Below, piece by piece: positions 31,640 to 45,186 of a DNA stretch of 64,000 bases (positions within the stretch are counted from its first letter, which is position 1; each line of letters opens with the position of its first letter). The translations under genes were made by a program, and so were the position numbers. The stretch is from Anaeromyces robustus. Lineage: Eukaryota > Neocallimastigomycota > Neocallimastigomycetes > Neocallimastigales > Neocallimastigaceae. The notes below the pieces were generated by a model. The model was not told the DNA's origin, searched no databases, and saw only the letters and a program-made list of their open reading frames with translations. The stretch lies in NCBI GenBank assembly GCA_002104895.1, contig MCFG01000116.1, positions 26,001 to 90,000 on the forward strand. Reading direction: 5' to 3'.

Positions 31640-34600
31640 ATCAGTTATTATTATTATTAAAAAACTTACCATCTTTTGGTGTAGCACCTTCTGGAACATG
31701 CATATGAATTGAAGCATATTGGAAGAAAGTATTTTTTGGATCATGTTTTAACAAAAAGGCTTTAGCAAAGGTATAAGCAATAACTGAACTTTCTTTCATA
31801 ACACTACCTAATTGACCAGTTTGACTAAATTGTGGTATTGAATAAACTTTTTTATTATCAGCATTATAATAAGATAAAGGTTTATCAAGAGTAGATTCAA
31901 TATAAAGAGATGATCCTCCCATTGATGTCCAAGCTAAACCCATAACAACACCAGGTTGAGTTTTATCATATAATCTTTCACTTGTAAAGATAGGTGGACC
32001 AACGTAATTCTTTAAATTTTCAGCAGTAATATCTAATTTCATATTTTTAGCTTCTTCAATCTCTTCCTTTGTAGTTGCTAATTCTTCAGCTTTAACTAAT
32101 TTCAAAGCTGCTTTACGATAAATTTTATCAATAAGTTTTTTTAATCCACGAACACCACTTTCACGAGCATATGAATGAATTAAAAGTTCAATAGCATCTT
32201 TATGTAACTTTACATTCTTCTTTTCTAAGCCATTAATTGCTAAAGCTTGTGGTGATAAATATTGTAAACCAATATTTGTTTTTTCTTCAGCAACATATCC
32301 AGATAAACTAATAACTTCCATTCTATCTAATAATGGTCCTGGAATAGTATCTAATACATTAGCAGTACAAACAAATAATACTCTAGATAAATCTACTGGA
32401 ACATCCATATAATGATCAAGGAATGCATTATTTTGTTCTGGATCTAAAAGTTCTAATAAAGCAGATGATAAATCACCATGTGTTCCTTTACCTAATTTAT
32501 CAATTTCATCAATTAAAATTAATGGATTTTCTGTTTGAACCTTCTTTAAAGCTTGAATAATTTTACCAGGCATAGCACCAACATAAGTTCTTCTATGACC
32601 TTTAATTTCAGCAACATCAGAAAGACCACCAACACTAAATCTAAAGAAATCTCTGTTAAGTGCACGTGCAATTGATTTACCAACAGATGTTTTACCTACA
32701 CCTGGTGGACCTACTAAACAAATAATTTTACCTTCTACTGAATTCTTTAATTTTCCAACAGCTATAAATTCTAAAATTCTTTCTTTAACTTCTTTTAAAC
32801 CATAATGATCTTCATTTAACACAGTTTCAGCATGCTTTAAATCGAAATTTTCTTCACTTCTTTGACCCCATGGAATTTGTGTAATCCAATCAAGATAATT
32901 GTTAGTTACATTAAATTCAGGAGAAAGACTATCAATGCTTTCTAGTTTGTTTAATTCCTAATTATTATATTATATTATATTATATTATATTATATTATAA
33001 TATATTTATATTTATTATATATTTATTATATTTATTATATTTATTATATATTTATTATATTTATTATATTTATTATATATTTATTATATTTATTATAAAA
33101 ATTTACTTCATTAAAAACTTTTTGAACTTCTTCTGGCATCTTTAATTTTGAAGCTCTAGTTTTAAATTTTTCTATTAATTTTTCTTTACCATCAGTATCA
33201 ATGCCAAGTTCTTTTTTAATACCTCTTAATTGTTCCATCAAGAAGTATTCTTGTTGCTTTCTTGTTATTTTTTTATCAACTTCTTTTGAGATTTCTTGTT
33301 GAAGTTTAACATTAGCTAATTCTTTTTTAATTACAAGTAATGCCTTTTGTAATCTTTCTTCAATATCAAGACATTCTAAAACACCTTGCAATTCTGATGG
33401 TTCACCTGTTGAAACAGCAGCTGCAAAATCAGCTAACTGTGGAGCTTCAGCAAAGAATGTACCTCCATTTTGAATAGAGAATGATATAATTTGTTCACGG
33501 AATAATTGATTAATTTGTGAAATTTCCTTTAAAACAGATAGTAATTCAGCATTAACAGCCTTAATAATAGAATCTTCAGGATTATATTTTTCATCTTCTA
33601 AATTAACAACATCAACTACAGATACGTTAAACTTTGCTAATGGAAGATTAACTTCATCAAATTGATCGGTATCTAATATTATATTTATAATATCATTTAT
33701 ATAATTGATATTAAAAATATGAAAAAAAAAATTAATAATTGATATTTTATATTAATAATAATATATATTATTATAATATATATATATATATATATAGATT
33801 AAATAATTACATTCTTTTGGTAATTCTATTTCATCTTTTTCATCCTTTCCTTCTTTTCCCTCCTTCTTATCATTTTTATTTTCAACTTCATTATTGTTTT
33901 TATTATTATCATTATTTGTGTTATCTTCTTTTTTTGAGTTTTGTTTTTGAGAATTATTATTACTATTAGAAGTTTCAAGTTCTTCTTTATTTAATGGTGG
34001 AATTAAATTTTTAATCTTAATTCTTCTATGTGGATAAAGTAAAATAGTAAGTCCTTTATTATCTGGTCCAGAATGATATACATTAGAAATTTGAGCAAAG
34101 ACACCAACATCATAAATTTGGGACATATCATTAACTACATCCCCATCAAATGTTTCATCCTTTGTCATAAATACACTAATGAAAGGTTGTTTTCTTGCCA
34201 TTAAATCATTAATAGCATTAATAACTTTTGGGTCTTTAACAAATAATGTTTTATAAAATCCCGGGAATAAAGGTCTTCTAGTTAATGGGAGTGCCATAAC
34301 TTGAGGATATTCTTTTGGAACTTCAACTTTTTCTTGGGTATTATTGTGCATTTTTGGATCTAAATCGAGTAATTGTGCAAGTCTTTTAACTTCAGAAACA
34401 AAACTTGAATCATTAAATTCATTATTTTTTGCATCATTATCTCTATTATTTTCTTTATCTTTATTATCATCTTTTTTAATTTCATTTTTTTCTGTCTTGT
34501 CTATACTATCAGTAGATTTATCATCTTTATCTAAATTATTATTATTTTTTTTGGCATCATCAGGTGTTACATTTGAAGTTTCATTTTTTTCAGAATCATT

Positions 34601-34987
34601 GACAATGTCATCCTCATCGTCTTTATTATTTTTATTATTATTATCATTATTATTATCGTATTTTATTGAATAATTATTTTTTTGAAATAAATTGAAGGTA
34701 GCACTATTTAAAGATATATAATTTGATAAATTATATTCATTTTTTAAATATGCTTTTTGTGATACTTGATTTCTATTTAATATGTATGAATTGGTACTGA
34801 ATTCTGGATGAGTTAAATTTGAATTACAGAATAATATACTTTTTGTTGAATATAATTTTTTATTGTCATTATTTTTTAAGTGAGTGCGACATACTCTTGA
34901 CGAAATTATTTTATTTCCTATTGAATAGGTTTTGTTTAAAGTTGATAATGTATTTATGTTTGAATTACTGTTTAATAAAAATTCCAT
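30971..34987 (-). CDS. ATP-dependent Lon protease, organellar (PIM1/LONP1)
   Basis: AAA+ serine protease of the mitochondrial matrix or its derivative; in an anaerobic fungus the site would be the hydrogenosome (inference). Exons on the minus strand are 34987-33811, 33672-33107, 32957-31670, 31398-31267 and 31155-30971, giving 1115 residues. The N-terminus is rich in Ser/Asn/Lys/Arg and poor in acids, as in a targeting sequence. A low-complexity Asn/Lys/Asp linker follows (about 110-200). The Lon N-domain starts near 230 ([14 protein letters not shown]) and holds a second Asn/Lys insert near 350-380. Walker A is GPPGVGKT (664-671) and Walker B is [12 protein letters not shown]. The catalytic dyad is Ser1013 in GPSAG and Lys1056 in GGLREK, with the usual spacing of 43. 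All active-site parts are intact. Confidence 0.97.
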
Positions 34988-35766
34988 TTTTAAATTGATA
35001 ATTAAAAAAAAATAAAAAAAAAAAGAAAAAGAAAAAGAAAATATTAAATTAAATAAGCTTTTTTATTATTTATATCCTGAAAAAAAACCTAGGTAAAGGA
35101 AGAATAATATATATATATATTAAAAAAAAAAAAAGTTATAATTAATAAAACAATTTAATGAATGGCACATTTATTAAAAATTTATATATATATTAATCTT
35201 TTTAAGGAAAAAGATTTAACTTTTTAATAAAGAAAAATTAAAAATATCATATAAAAATAATTTAAATATTATTTACTAATAATTATTCAAAAGTTTTTTT
35301 TTTTCTTTATATTATTTTTTTTTATTTTCTTATTTTTTAATTCTTTATACTTCTCTATTAATGAAATTTCCAATATAAATGAAATGATTTTCTTTTCCCC
35401 TTATTATATATATATAATAATATAGGCAGGTATTGTTTCTTTTTTTTTTTTTTTTTTAATTTATTTCTTTTTTATTAACTTTATCTCAATTTAATATTTC
35501 TTTTTATACTTTTTTAATTTCTATAAAAGTATAAAGTAATGATAAAAAATATTTTTTTTTCAGAAAAAAAAAAGAAAAAAAAAACGAGAAAAAAAAATAT
35601 ATATAAAATAACGCTTTATTAATACGAAAAATATTTATTATAATATTTTACCTAAAATAATTAAATTAAAAAGTTATTATTAATTTATCTAATATGGAAA
35701 AAAAAGAAAATGAAAAATAAAATAAATGAATGAATAAATAAATAAATAAATAAATAAATAAATGAA

Positions 35767-35833
<67 letters not shown>

Positions 35834-36329
35834 ATAGATAGATAATAAAATTTTTTTTTATTCAATAAAAAAATTTTAGATTTAATTTCATTATATATTA
35901 AAAATATATTATATTGAATATATATATATAAAATAATATATAAAAATATTATTAAATATAAAATTAATTATAAAATATAAAGTTTAATTTTTACTCTCGA
36001 ATTTAATTAGTGTATCATCTTTTTTTTTTGTTAAATAGAATAAATAAAAGTTTTTCAAAATAAGAAAAAAAAAAAAAAAAAAAAGAAAGAAAGAAATTGA
36101 AGAAATTAAATAAAAAAAAAAAAAAAGGAAGAAAAAGTAAAAATTATTAAATTAAATATATGAAATATTTATAATAATTTAATAATTTTGAAAAATAATA
36201 GTAGTAATAATAAATATACAAATATTTTTTTAGAAATTTAATTGTTTATTATAATAATAAAGTTATTTTTATTTTTTTTTTAAAAAAAAATAAAATCTAT
36301 TAAAAAGCTAATCATTTATACTTATTATA
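34988..36329. other. Divergent promoter region Lon / MGAQQS protein
   Basis: AT-rich DNA with an (AAAT)n run at about 35722-35836 and several A and T tracts. No gene is seen. Confidence 0.6.
35722..35836. repeat. (AAAT)n microsatellite
   Basis: About 28 tetranucleotide units with occasional GAAT and GATA variants. Confidence 0.9.
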
Positions 36330-36698
36330 ATGGGTGCACAGCAAAGTAAAAGTAAACCTGAAAACGAATTTGTTTTTGAAAATCCATTATTAGTATTTAT
36401 TAAACTTTTATTAAATAATAATATGTATTATAATTTATATATGTCTTTAATTTATAAATGATTAATTTGAAATTTTTATTTTCGTTTTTTTTTATAATAT
36501 AAATATATTAAATGTTATTATATTTAACGTTTAATAATATATAATCTTAAAATGAAATAATAAATAATATAATTTTAAATATATAAAGCAAACAACTACA
36601 TTCGAATTACCAAAAAATGATGAAATTAATAATGAAACTACAATAGATGACTCAAGTACAAAAAATGATAATGCGAATGTAAAAGAAATTCCTGAAAC

Positions 36699-36734
<36 letters not shown>

Positions 36735-37651
36735 CAAAAGTATTCCAATATCAACAGATGCTAAGCTTGAAACTGAAGATAATAATATTGAAAATATAGA
36801 AGTTAATTCAGTTCCATTGGAAGAAGAAGTTAAAGAGGTTAAAAAAGATAAAAAAATAAAATTTGAAGAAGAGCCAATTCCAGTAGATGATAATTCTTAT
36901 AAGCCTTTAAACTTAGAAGAACCAGATATCATTATTACACCTGATTTTTATGAAGAAATAATAGAAGAACATGTTAAAGAAGAAATTAATAATATAAAAA
37001 ATGATCCAAAAGTTAGAAATTTCAAAAGAGACAAATTGTTAGAAAGAACTATAAATATAATTAAATTTGGAAATACAAGGTACATTTTAAAAATTTATTT
37101 AAAAAAAAAATAAAATAAAATTTTAAGTTTTCATTAATAGAATTATTAAATCATTATTAATATATATATTATTATTATTAACATTATAAATGAAATAATG
37201 AAATATATATATATATTTAAAAGTAATAACTTTAACTATAAAGATATAAATGATAAATATCGTAAAAGTCAAAAAAGAGTTCTTGAATGTATAAGGTATA
37301 TATATATACTTTTTTTTTTATATCATAAACCTTAACTTTATTATTAATTATATATAAAATTTAAAATTTTTACTTTTTTATCAAATAAATAAAACATAAT
37401 TTTTAGTAATAATTCATCATATACTCTAAGTGAAAGAGATATAGCATGTTATCAAGAATTTGAAGAATTTAAGGATAGCATAAGAATGTTATATAGAGTA
37501 AGAAAAAAAAAATAATAAAATTTTATAAAAATTAAAAAAAAAAAAGTCATTTAAATAATATAATAATCTTTTTTCTAATGTTTAATTTATATATATTATA
37601 ATTATATTTTATAATCTTAATATATAGAAATATTATAACGCTAATAATTAA
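36330..37651 (+). CDS. Unknown acidic protein with a myristoylation-type N-terminus
   Basis: Five exons (36330-36392, 36589-37079, 37224-37295, 37407-37497, 37628-37651) join in phase to give 246 residues. I do not recognise the family. The first residues, MGAQQSKSKPE, fit an N-myristoylation signal (Gly2, Ser6), suggesting membrane attachment. Residues 22-125 are a disordered, acidic, Asn-rich segment containing a run of 11 Asn coded by AAT repeats. The part from about 130 on looks folded: EEPDIIITPDFYEEIIEEHV, then DPKVRNFKRDKLLERTINII, then YTLSERDIACYQEFEEF, ending RMLYRKYYNANN. The last exon is only 24 nt including the stop. The consistent phases of four GT-AG introns and the loss of coding pattern outside them support a real gene. 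It faces Lon across a 1.3 kb gap. Confidence 0.7.
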
Positions 37652-38146
37652 GGAATTTCTAAATGTTTTTTTCTTTTGAAAAAATTAATATTTATTTTAA
37701 ATCCTATAACTCTTCCTTTTTTTTTTTTTCTTTAAATGAAAAATAATAATAATTCAAGGAAAATTTTTTAATTAAGATTATATCTATCTTTTCTTATTAA
37801 TTTATTTATATACTCTAATTTTTTTATATTTTCATTAAAAAAAAAAAAAGTATAAAATAAATCAACAATTATTACTAATCTTTTTTTAAAAATTTATACC
37901 CTTTAATCACCATCCCAGTAAAATAATTTATTTATTAAGAAAAAAAAAAGTTTTTTTTTTTTTTACTAATCTGTTAAATATTCAATATTGTTGTTAAAAA
38001 AATTAATATTATCATATTATCAGTTTAATACTCTTGTTAATATATTTATATATATATATAAAGCATACATAAGGGTAGTAATACATTTTTTTTGGAATAT
38101 TTATATTTTATACTATTAAATATTAATAGTTAGAATATAATAATTA

Positions 38147-38178
<32 letters not shown>

Positions 38179-39298
38179 GATTAAATAAAAACTATATTTA
38201 ATTATTTCTGATACAATAACTACAAATAATTATCAATTTGAAGAAGAAAAAAAAAAAAAATAAAGGTAAAAACAAAAAATAAAATCATAATAATAATAAA
38301 ATAAAATAAAAAATAACAATGAATAAAAAAGTAATATACAAAAAAAGAAAACAATAAATTGTAATATAATTTACAATTAAAAATAATAAATAAAAATGAT
38401 TAAAAGATAACTATAATATAAATTATCATATTAAATTTTTTTTAACCATTTATTATTATTATTATTATTTTATTTCATTACTTGTATTTTCTTTTTCATT
38501 TAATTTGAATTAATTTTTTAATAATCTTTATATTCAACTCTTTTTTTTATTGTATTTTATTTTATTTTATTTTATTTATTTTATTTTATTTTACTTTATT
38601 TTATTTTATTTTTTTATGACTTTTATTTTATAATATGTTTTTTATATCTCATATTTTCTAAATTATCTATTTATTATTTTACTTTATTTATTTTTTTTTT
38701 TTTTATTATTTTTTTTTTTATTTAATTTATATTTATTTTCTATCTAATTATTTAATTTATTTTTATTTTATCTTATTTATATTATTATTATTTTTTATAT
38801 ATTATGTTTCTTTTTTAATTTTTTATTTGAATTGATATTAAAATTAGTATAAATAATTGTTATATTATTGCTATTTTTAATTCTATATTTATTTTATATT
38901 ATATATATATATATATAATATTTACTATTTATTTATTTATTTATTTATTTGTTGTTATTTTATTTTTTTTTTTTTTTTTGTTAATAATAATAATTAACAA
39001 TATACAATATATATATTCTCTTTTATTGTTTATATAATCAATATATGATCTTAATTTTTTATTATAATTATTTATTTATTTATTTATTTTTTTTTTTTTT
39101 AAGAGTAAACTTTATTATTTTAATTTATAATGTGAGTTTATATGTATATCTATAAGTGTAATGTATATATATATAATATATGTAATTTCAAAAATATATA
39201 ACATTATATTTAATAAAATAATAAATAAAATAAATAAATATATATATATTTTTTTTTATAAAAAAAAAAATTTAAAAAAAAAAAATAAAAAATAAAAA
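37652..39298. other. Convergent intergenic region
   Basis: Mostly TTTTA and ATTT tracts (38550-39100), an A tract at 38150-38174, and TA repeats. No gene or RNA is recognisable. Confidence 0.6.
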
Positions 39299-42039
39299 TT
39301 AAAATACAGATCCTAAAGCTTCAAACCATGCCAATATAGTAATATCAGATTCAGCTACTCTTTGGAATTCTTCAAAAGTTAAATAATCATTACTTTTAGC
39401 ATTTGCTAATGCAAAAGTTTTATTAACCACTTCCTCTATGGTATCTTGAGACATAGCTTCCATAATTGGTATATTATTTGAACGACGTAAAACTTCATAA
39501 TGATGTTTTTTATTAATTTTTGTAATAAGATTTGCTTGAGTTTGTAAAGCACTAGAAGTGTCTGCTTGAGATGGAGTAGTTGTTGATGATAAATTAATAC
39601 TACTTCTTTTCCGTTTAATAATATTATCATATGGATTTGAAGAAGTAGGAGCTGAAGTTGAAGAAGAAGGTATAGCACTATTATTATTACTAGTACTAGT
39701 ACTATTTGGTGGTATAACTAATGAAACATTATTTGATTTATGATGATGATCATTTTTATTATCATCATTTAAATTTCCAAATTCAATTTTCTTTTGTATT
39801 TTATTTATATCAGCATCTGCTGCATTTAATTGATCTTCAATATTTTCATATATAATTTCATTAGATAATTTTGTTTTTTCTTTTGCCTTTTCATAACTTA
39901 TATTAAGATCACCAGTACTAACATTAATTTCACTATATTCATCTTCAATTGATCCACTATCTTCATAACCAGCTTTTTCCTTTTTTTCCTTTTCATTATC
40001 AAAATTATTACCACTAGAAGGAATTGGTGCAGCAAAAACTGATGATACAGGTTTACTAGCTTCATCATCAAAATTTTCCATAATACCTTCTTCCATAATT
40101 TTAACAACATCTCTTACTAAATTCATACTAAGTTTAAAATAAGCTGTAAGCATTTTATGAAGTTCATCACGACCAATTCTTCCATCTTCATCTAAATCAT
40201 ATCCAATAAAGGTGTCTATTATAATAAATATCAATAAATAAAAAAAAATATACATATATATTTTATTACAAAATATAATTATAATAATAATATTAATATT
40301 AATATTATTATTAATAAAATAAATATAGATATAAACATAGAAAATTATTATTAAATATAATATTAGGATTATTATTATTATCATTGCAAATTCCAATTAT
40401 TAATATTGTCATTATTAATTATAATAATTAATTCTATAATTATATTATATTTATTGAATAATATATTTACTTATTTATATTTATTTATATTTAAACTTAC
40501 GTTTAATTCTTTCATCTAAACTTCCTTTACATAATATAGATAATCCACTTACTAATTCTTCAAAATTAATTATACCATCATGATTTTGATCAAAGAATCT
40601 AAATAATCTTTCAATAATTAAATTTTTTTCTAAACTTAATGGTCCAAGACAAAGTTCAAAAGTATTATGAGTTATACCTCCACCTTCACCTTCAAATGTT
40701 GATAATGAATTATATTGATCATAAAATGCTTCTAATTCAACAATATCAACTGTTATATATTATATTTTTAATTTTACATATTATATATCATATAAATTAA
40801 TAAAAGAAAAAGAATATTTTTTAATTATATATTACCAGTAACTATATTTATTATTTATAATTATATTTTAACATTTTATAATATTTATTATACTATTATA
40901 AAATTATTTACAATGTGTCTTTAAATGAAGTTTTTGGAGTTGTTTTTCATCTAAAGATTTTGAAATGAAATCATTTCCTGGATAAAAAATAGGTAAAAGA
41001 GCTGAACGTGGATTAGCTAATGGTGGAATTGAAATTCTTATTTTTAAAAATACATGAGTTATATAATGTACACCTAATGCTTCACATGTTTCACATAGAT
41101 CATAGTCTACACAATTAGTACATTTATATCTAAAACCTTGAATTTGTTCACCACAATTATTACAAATGATAGAACGATGAATATAACCCTCTATTAATAT
41201 TTAAATAGTTATTAAAAATAATATAATAAAAATGAAAAGATATAATAACAAAATAAATATTATTTAATACATTCACATTATAAAGAAAATATATAAATAT
41301 AAATATCTTATTAAATATTAATTTATTTTAGAAAAAAAAAAAAAAAAAAAACCTTTTCTTGCTTGATCTTCTGCTATAGAATAAAGTAATGTTAATAGAC
41401 TTTGACTTTCTTCGGTATATCCATTTTCTATTTCATCATCATCTTCTTCATCTTCGTCATCATCTTCCTCTGAATCTGCAAAACTATTATCAAAATATTC
41501 TGTATCTTCACCTTTTATGATTATTATTATTATTGTTGTTATTATTATTAATAATTATAAAATGATATTTAATGAAATGTACTAAAAATGAAATATTTAA
41601 AAGATTATATTTATATTTAAAAATGTATTTATTATTGTTATTATTATTACTTTCTTCATTGATATCTTGGTCATTCCTAAATAATTTTTTTTCTATAAGA
41701 AAAAAAAAAAAAAGATATATTTTTTATTTAATAATTAAAAAATAAAAAGTAAAAAAGAAAAAGAAATAAATATAATAAAATAAAATAATAATAAATATAT
41801 TTATAATCAAAATAATATGAAATAAAATAAAATAAACGAAAAAATAATATATATATATATATATTACCTTTTTCTTCTAATTTTTCTGCAATATTTGTAT
41901 ATATATGAGGTACTTCTTGTTGTAGTACTTTAACCTTTGGTAATAAAAGATTATAAGCTACAATTGTTGATAAACCAACCAAAATACCAGCGAAAAAAAA
42001 GGGTATTGAATTATCTTTCTGAATTATATTTAATGGCAT
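39299..42039 (-). CDS. Membrane-anchored ZZ zinc finger and EF-hand protein
   Basis: Exons on the minus strand are 42039-41868, 41692-41651, 41511-41353, 41190-40912, 40749-40501 and 40215-39299, giving 605 residues. One N-terminal membrane segment (about 12-34, SIPFFFAGILVGLSTIVAYN) is followed by a highly acidic stretch. A ZZ-type zinc finger lies at about 128-170: CNNC, RYKCTNCVDYDLCETC, then two His. Two canonical EF-hand loops follow, DQNHDGIINFEE (271-282) and DLDEDGRIGRDE (307-318), and a degenerate third near the end (NAKSNDYLTFEE). A long Ser/Asn/Thr-rich insert separates the second and third. The EF-hand part resembles calcineurin B or calcium-sensor proteins. Together this suggests a membrane calcium sensor with a protein-binding ZZ domain; the cellular role is unknown. 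One donor (GTTTTT after exon 3) is unusual. Confidence 0.88.
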
Positions 42040-42224
42040 GTTATTATATTTTATTTTGTTTTATTATATTTTATTATTTTTAAATATGGATAATAAATCA
42101 ATGAGAAATTTTTTATAAATTTTTAAAACACTGCTGTTAAATATATAAAAAATAAATGTAAATTTTATATTTTTAAGCAATATATTTATTTTATTATTAT
42201 TTATTGAAATTTAAATTTTATATT

Positions 42225-42255
<31 letters not shown>

Positions 42256-43104
42256 TTTTGTTTTTGTTGATGTTGTTAATTGAAATTCAAAATAAAATAA
42301 AAATGTCAATTTCTTGGAGAAATAATAAAATTTAATACTCTATTAATATAATACAAAAAAATATTTACAATAAAATTTATTATGTAAAAATTTTTAATTA
42401 TATTATATTGAATTAAGAAAAATAAAAAAGGTTTTTATTTATATTATTATATGTTATATATCTAATTTGTTGATATATTTTCGATATTTTAATAATTTGT
42501 CTTTCCTTTTTTTATTACTTTTATTTAGGATTTTTTCCAAATTTGAAAAAATAAAAACTTTTTTTATGATTTATACATTTTCTATATATCTCTATAATAT
42601 TTTTTAAGTTTATGTTTTTTATTATATAATAATCAATATTATTTTTATATATATTTTTTTTTTCTTTTTAAATTATAAATATCTTTTTCCAAAATTTAAA
42701 AAGAAATCTTATTATTTTTTATTTTTATTAATATATATTTAAAAAAAAATTTAAAGAATATTTTTTTGAAATTTTAATAATTAAAATTAAAATTAAACTT
42801 TATATAATATAATTAGTTTTATTTATATAAATAATAATAAAAATATACATTATATTTAAATAATTATATATATAAATAAATAAATAATACTTTCTATACA
42901 ATAAAGAAAAAGTAATGATATTATATAAAAATTCATTATTCTTCCAATTTGAATAAATAAAAGTAATAATAGTTTGAAAAAAATAAATAAAATATAATAA
43001 AATATTATTATTATTATTATTATTATTATTTTTAATATTATTATTTACTATTTAGTTCATTATTATTATATTTTTTATCTTTATATATATATATAACATA
43101 TTTC

Positions 43105-43400
43105 TCCATATTATTATTTATTAATATTTCTTTACTATATAATAAATATTAACATTAGAAAATTAAAATTAAATTGTAAATAGTCAAGAAAAAAAGTTAA
43201 AATTGATGAAATAAATAATATAAATGAAACAGATTAAGCAAATCAACAAAGTATAAATTAGTAGATGTAATTTATATATATACATAAGTATATATATATA
43301 AAAATACTTTATATAATTATTTATTAATGATTTATTTTATTTTATTATTTATATACGCATATAATTCCCCCTTCATTTTCATCATTTATCTCTGTATTTT
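43105..43400 (+). pseudogene. Decayed copy of the CFAP119-like exon 6 and following intron
   Basis: The block around 43184-43278 aligns closely to 47152-47242. The shared core is GATGAAAT(A/G)AATAATATAAATGAAACAGA, then AAATCAACAAA, then AGATGTAATTT. Similarity continues into the following intron (ATTTATTAATG(A/G)TTTATTTTATTTT) and, more weakly, upstream to about 43105. Stops and small indels disrupt the frame. Presence of intron sequence means the copy came from DNA, not from mRNA. Confidence 0.8.
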
Positions 43401-43409
43401 TTTATTTAT

Positions 43410-44230
43410 TTTTTTTCTCGTTCTATCGTTTTCTTCAGGTTTAATTATAAATAAATCAATTGCTTTCTTAATCAGGAATAATCGATTATATAATTCTTTT
43501 GATATATAATTTATAAAATTTTTTTCTAAACATTCTAAAGAAAATAATCCAATAATCTTTTGGTTTTAAATCTTTAAATAATTTTTTTCTTTTTTTTAAA
43601 AAAAATCACCAATATCAAATTTTAATAAACCTTAATAATAGTAATGAAAGAAAGTAGTTATTTTTTTTGTTAAAATTCATATAAAAAATTAATAAAAATA
43701 GAAATTCATTTTATCTTTGTACTTTTCGCCTTATTTATATAACTTAGCAATAGCTAGAAAATTCATATTTAAAAAGTAAGGATCATTGTCATTTTTACAT
43801 TTCTATAATAATCCTTTTTGGAAGATGATTTTTTTCTGGCTTCGTGTGACATTTATATCAATATGCACATTAACAATTGACCTTTTTCCCCCCTCTACAT
43901 ACTGTGAAGAAAGTAATTCTTTATCTAAAAAACTTTCATCATCATCATCATCATGTATTCCTATCATAAAAATATCTTTGAATAATCTTTTTGTTATGAT
44001 TTCATTTACTTATGACTGTTTTAAGACTTTTTAGGATTGGTTTACTTATGACTGTTTTAAGACTTTCATGATTGTTAATTTGTGATATACTTTTGTCGCT
44101 TTCACTATTTTCTTCTTTTTCTTTCTTATTATTTTGTTATTACTTTTTCTTTTTCTTCTCCTTATCCTTCTTCTTTTTTATCATCTAGTATTCCATTGAT
44201 TATCTTTTTTCACCACTCTTTTTAATCTAT
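43410..44230 (-). pseudogene. Decayed coding sequence of unknown family
   Basis: Read on the minus strand, several stretches look like real protein. Examples are SESDKSISQINNHESLKTV near 44060, HDDDDDESFLDKELLSSQYV near 43920, DPYFLNMNFLAIAKLYK near 43760 and SKELYNRLFLIKKAIDLFII near 43470. Stops and frameshifts separate them. A 29-base tandem duplication (44006-44064) duplicates SLKTVISK. I do not recognise the parent, and it does not match the intact genes of this window. Confidence 0.5.
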
Positions 44231-44801
44231 GTTTGTTTATGTTACACAAAAATGGACATAAATATTCCTTTAAATTTATTTTTATTGAAAGTTTTAAATT
44301 TATATATTATCTTTATTTTTAAATTATAAAATAAATCTATTTTCTCAATTTCTATTTTTTTTTCCTTCTTTTTTTTTTCGTTTTTTATTTCTTTTAAAAT
44401 TATTTTCTTTTTATAATAAAAATTAAATTAAATTAAATGATTTCGTTTATAATTTAAATAATTATTTTTATTTTTTACACTATTATTAAGTCACCTTTAC
44501 AACAAATAAGAATAAATTTATTCTTATTTAAATAGTTTATAAAAAATAACTGTACAACTGATGTTTCAAAAATTGTCATTAATGAACTATTCAACAAGTC
44601 AACTAAAAGAAGATATTCAATAGATTCTAGTTCATATTCCTAATAAAGAGTTAATTACAAATCTTTTACACCAAAATCTATTTTACTTAAATGAAACCAG
44701 AAAAATATTGATAATATTTGTTTTAAAAAGCACGAATCTTCTTTTAATGAACCCACGAAGAGTTATTTAATCTAAAACTTTCAATAATTTTTCTTTATAT
44801 C

Positions 44802-45151
44802 ATATTTAGAAAAATGGAGATTTAATAACAGAAAAATATTTATCAAATTTTTTTTGAGAATAATTCATCAATTGATAAAAGATGATATTATGTTTAAATA
44901 AGTTTCGATTAAAAATCCTTATGAACTAATAAATATAATCTAAATCTTATTATTTATTTATTACTTATAAGTATACTAATTTATATGATCATTTTTACTG
45001 AACATCAAAATCTTTTGGTTGTTCTTTCATTAACAAAAGTATTTAAATATGTTACTAATTCTTCTATTAATAAAGCCATTACATATTTAATTAACAAAAA
45101 GAAAATAAAAAAAAATCTGTAAATATTAATAACCATGCATTATATTCTTTC

Positions 45152-45186
<35 letters not shown>

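Noticed and set aside
37331-37338. CCTTAAC branch-like motif in an intron of the MGAQQS gene
   Set aside because: That intron has a GTATAT donor and the motif is about 70 bases from the acceptor, too far for U12 use.
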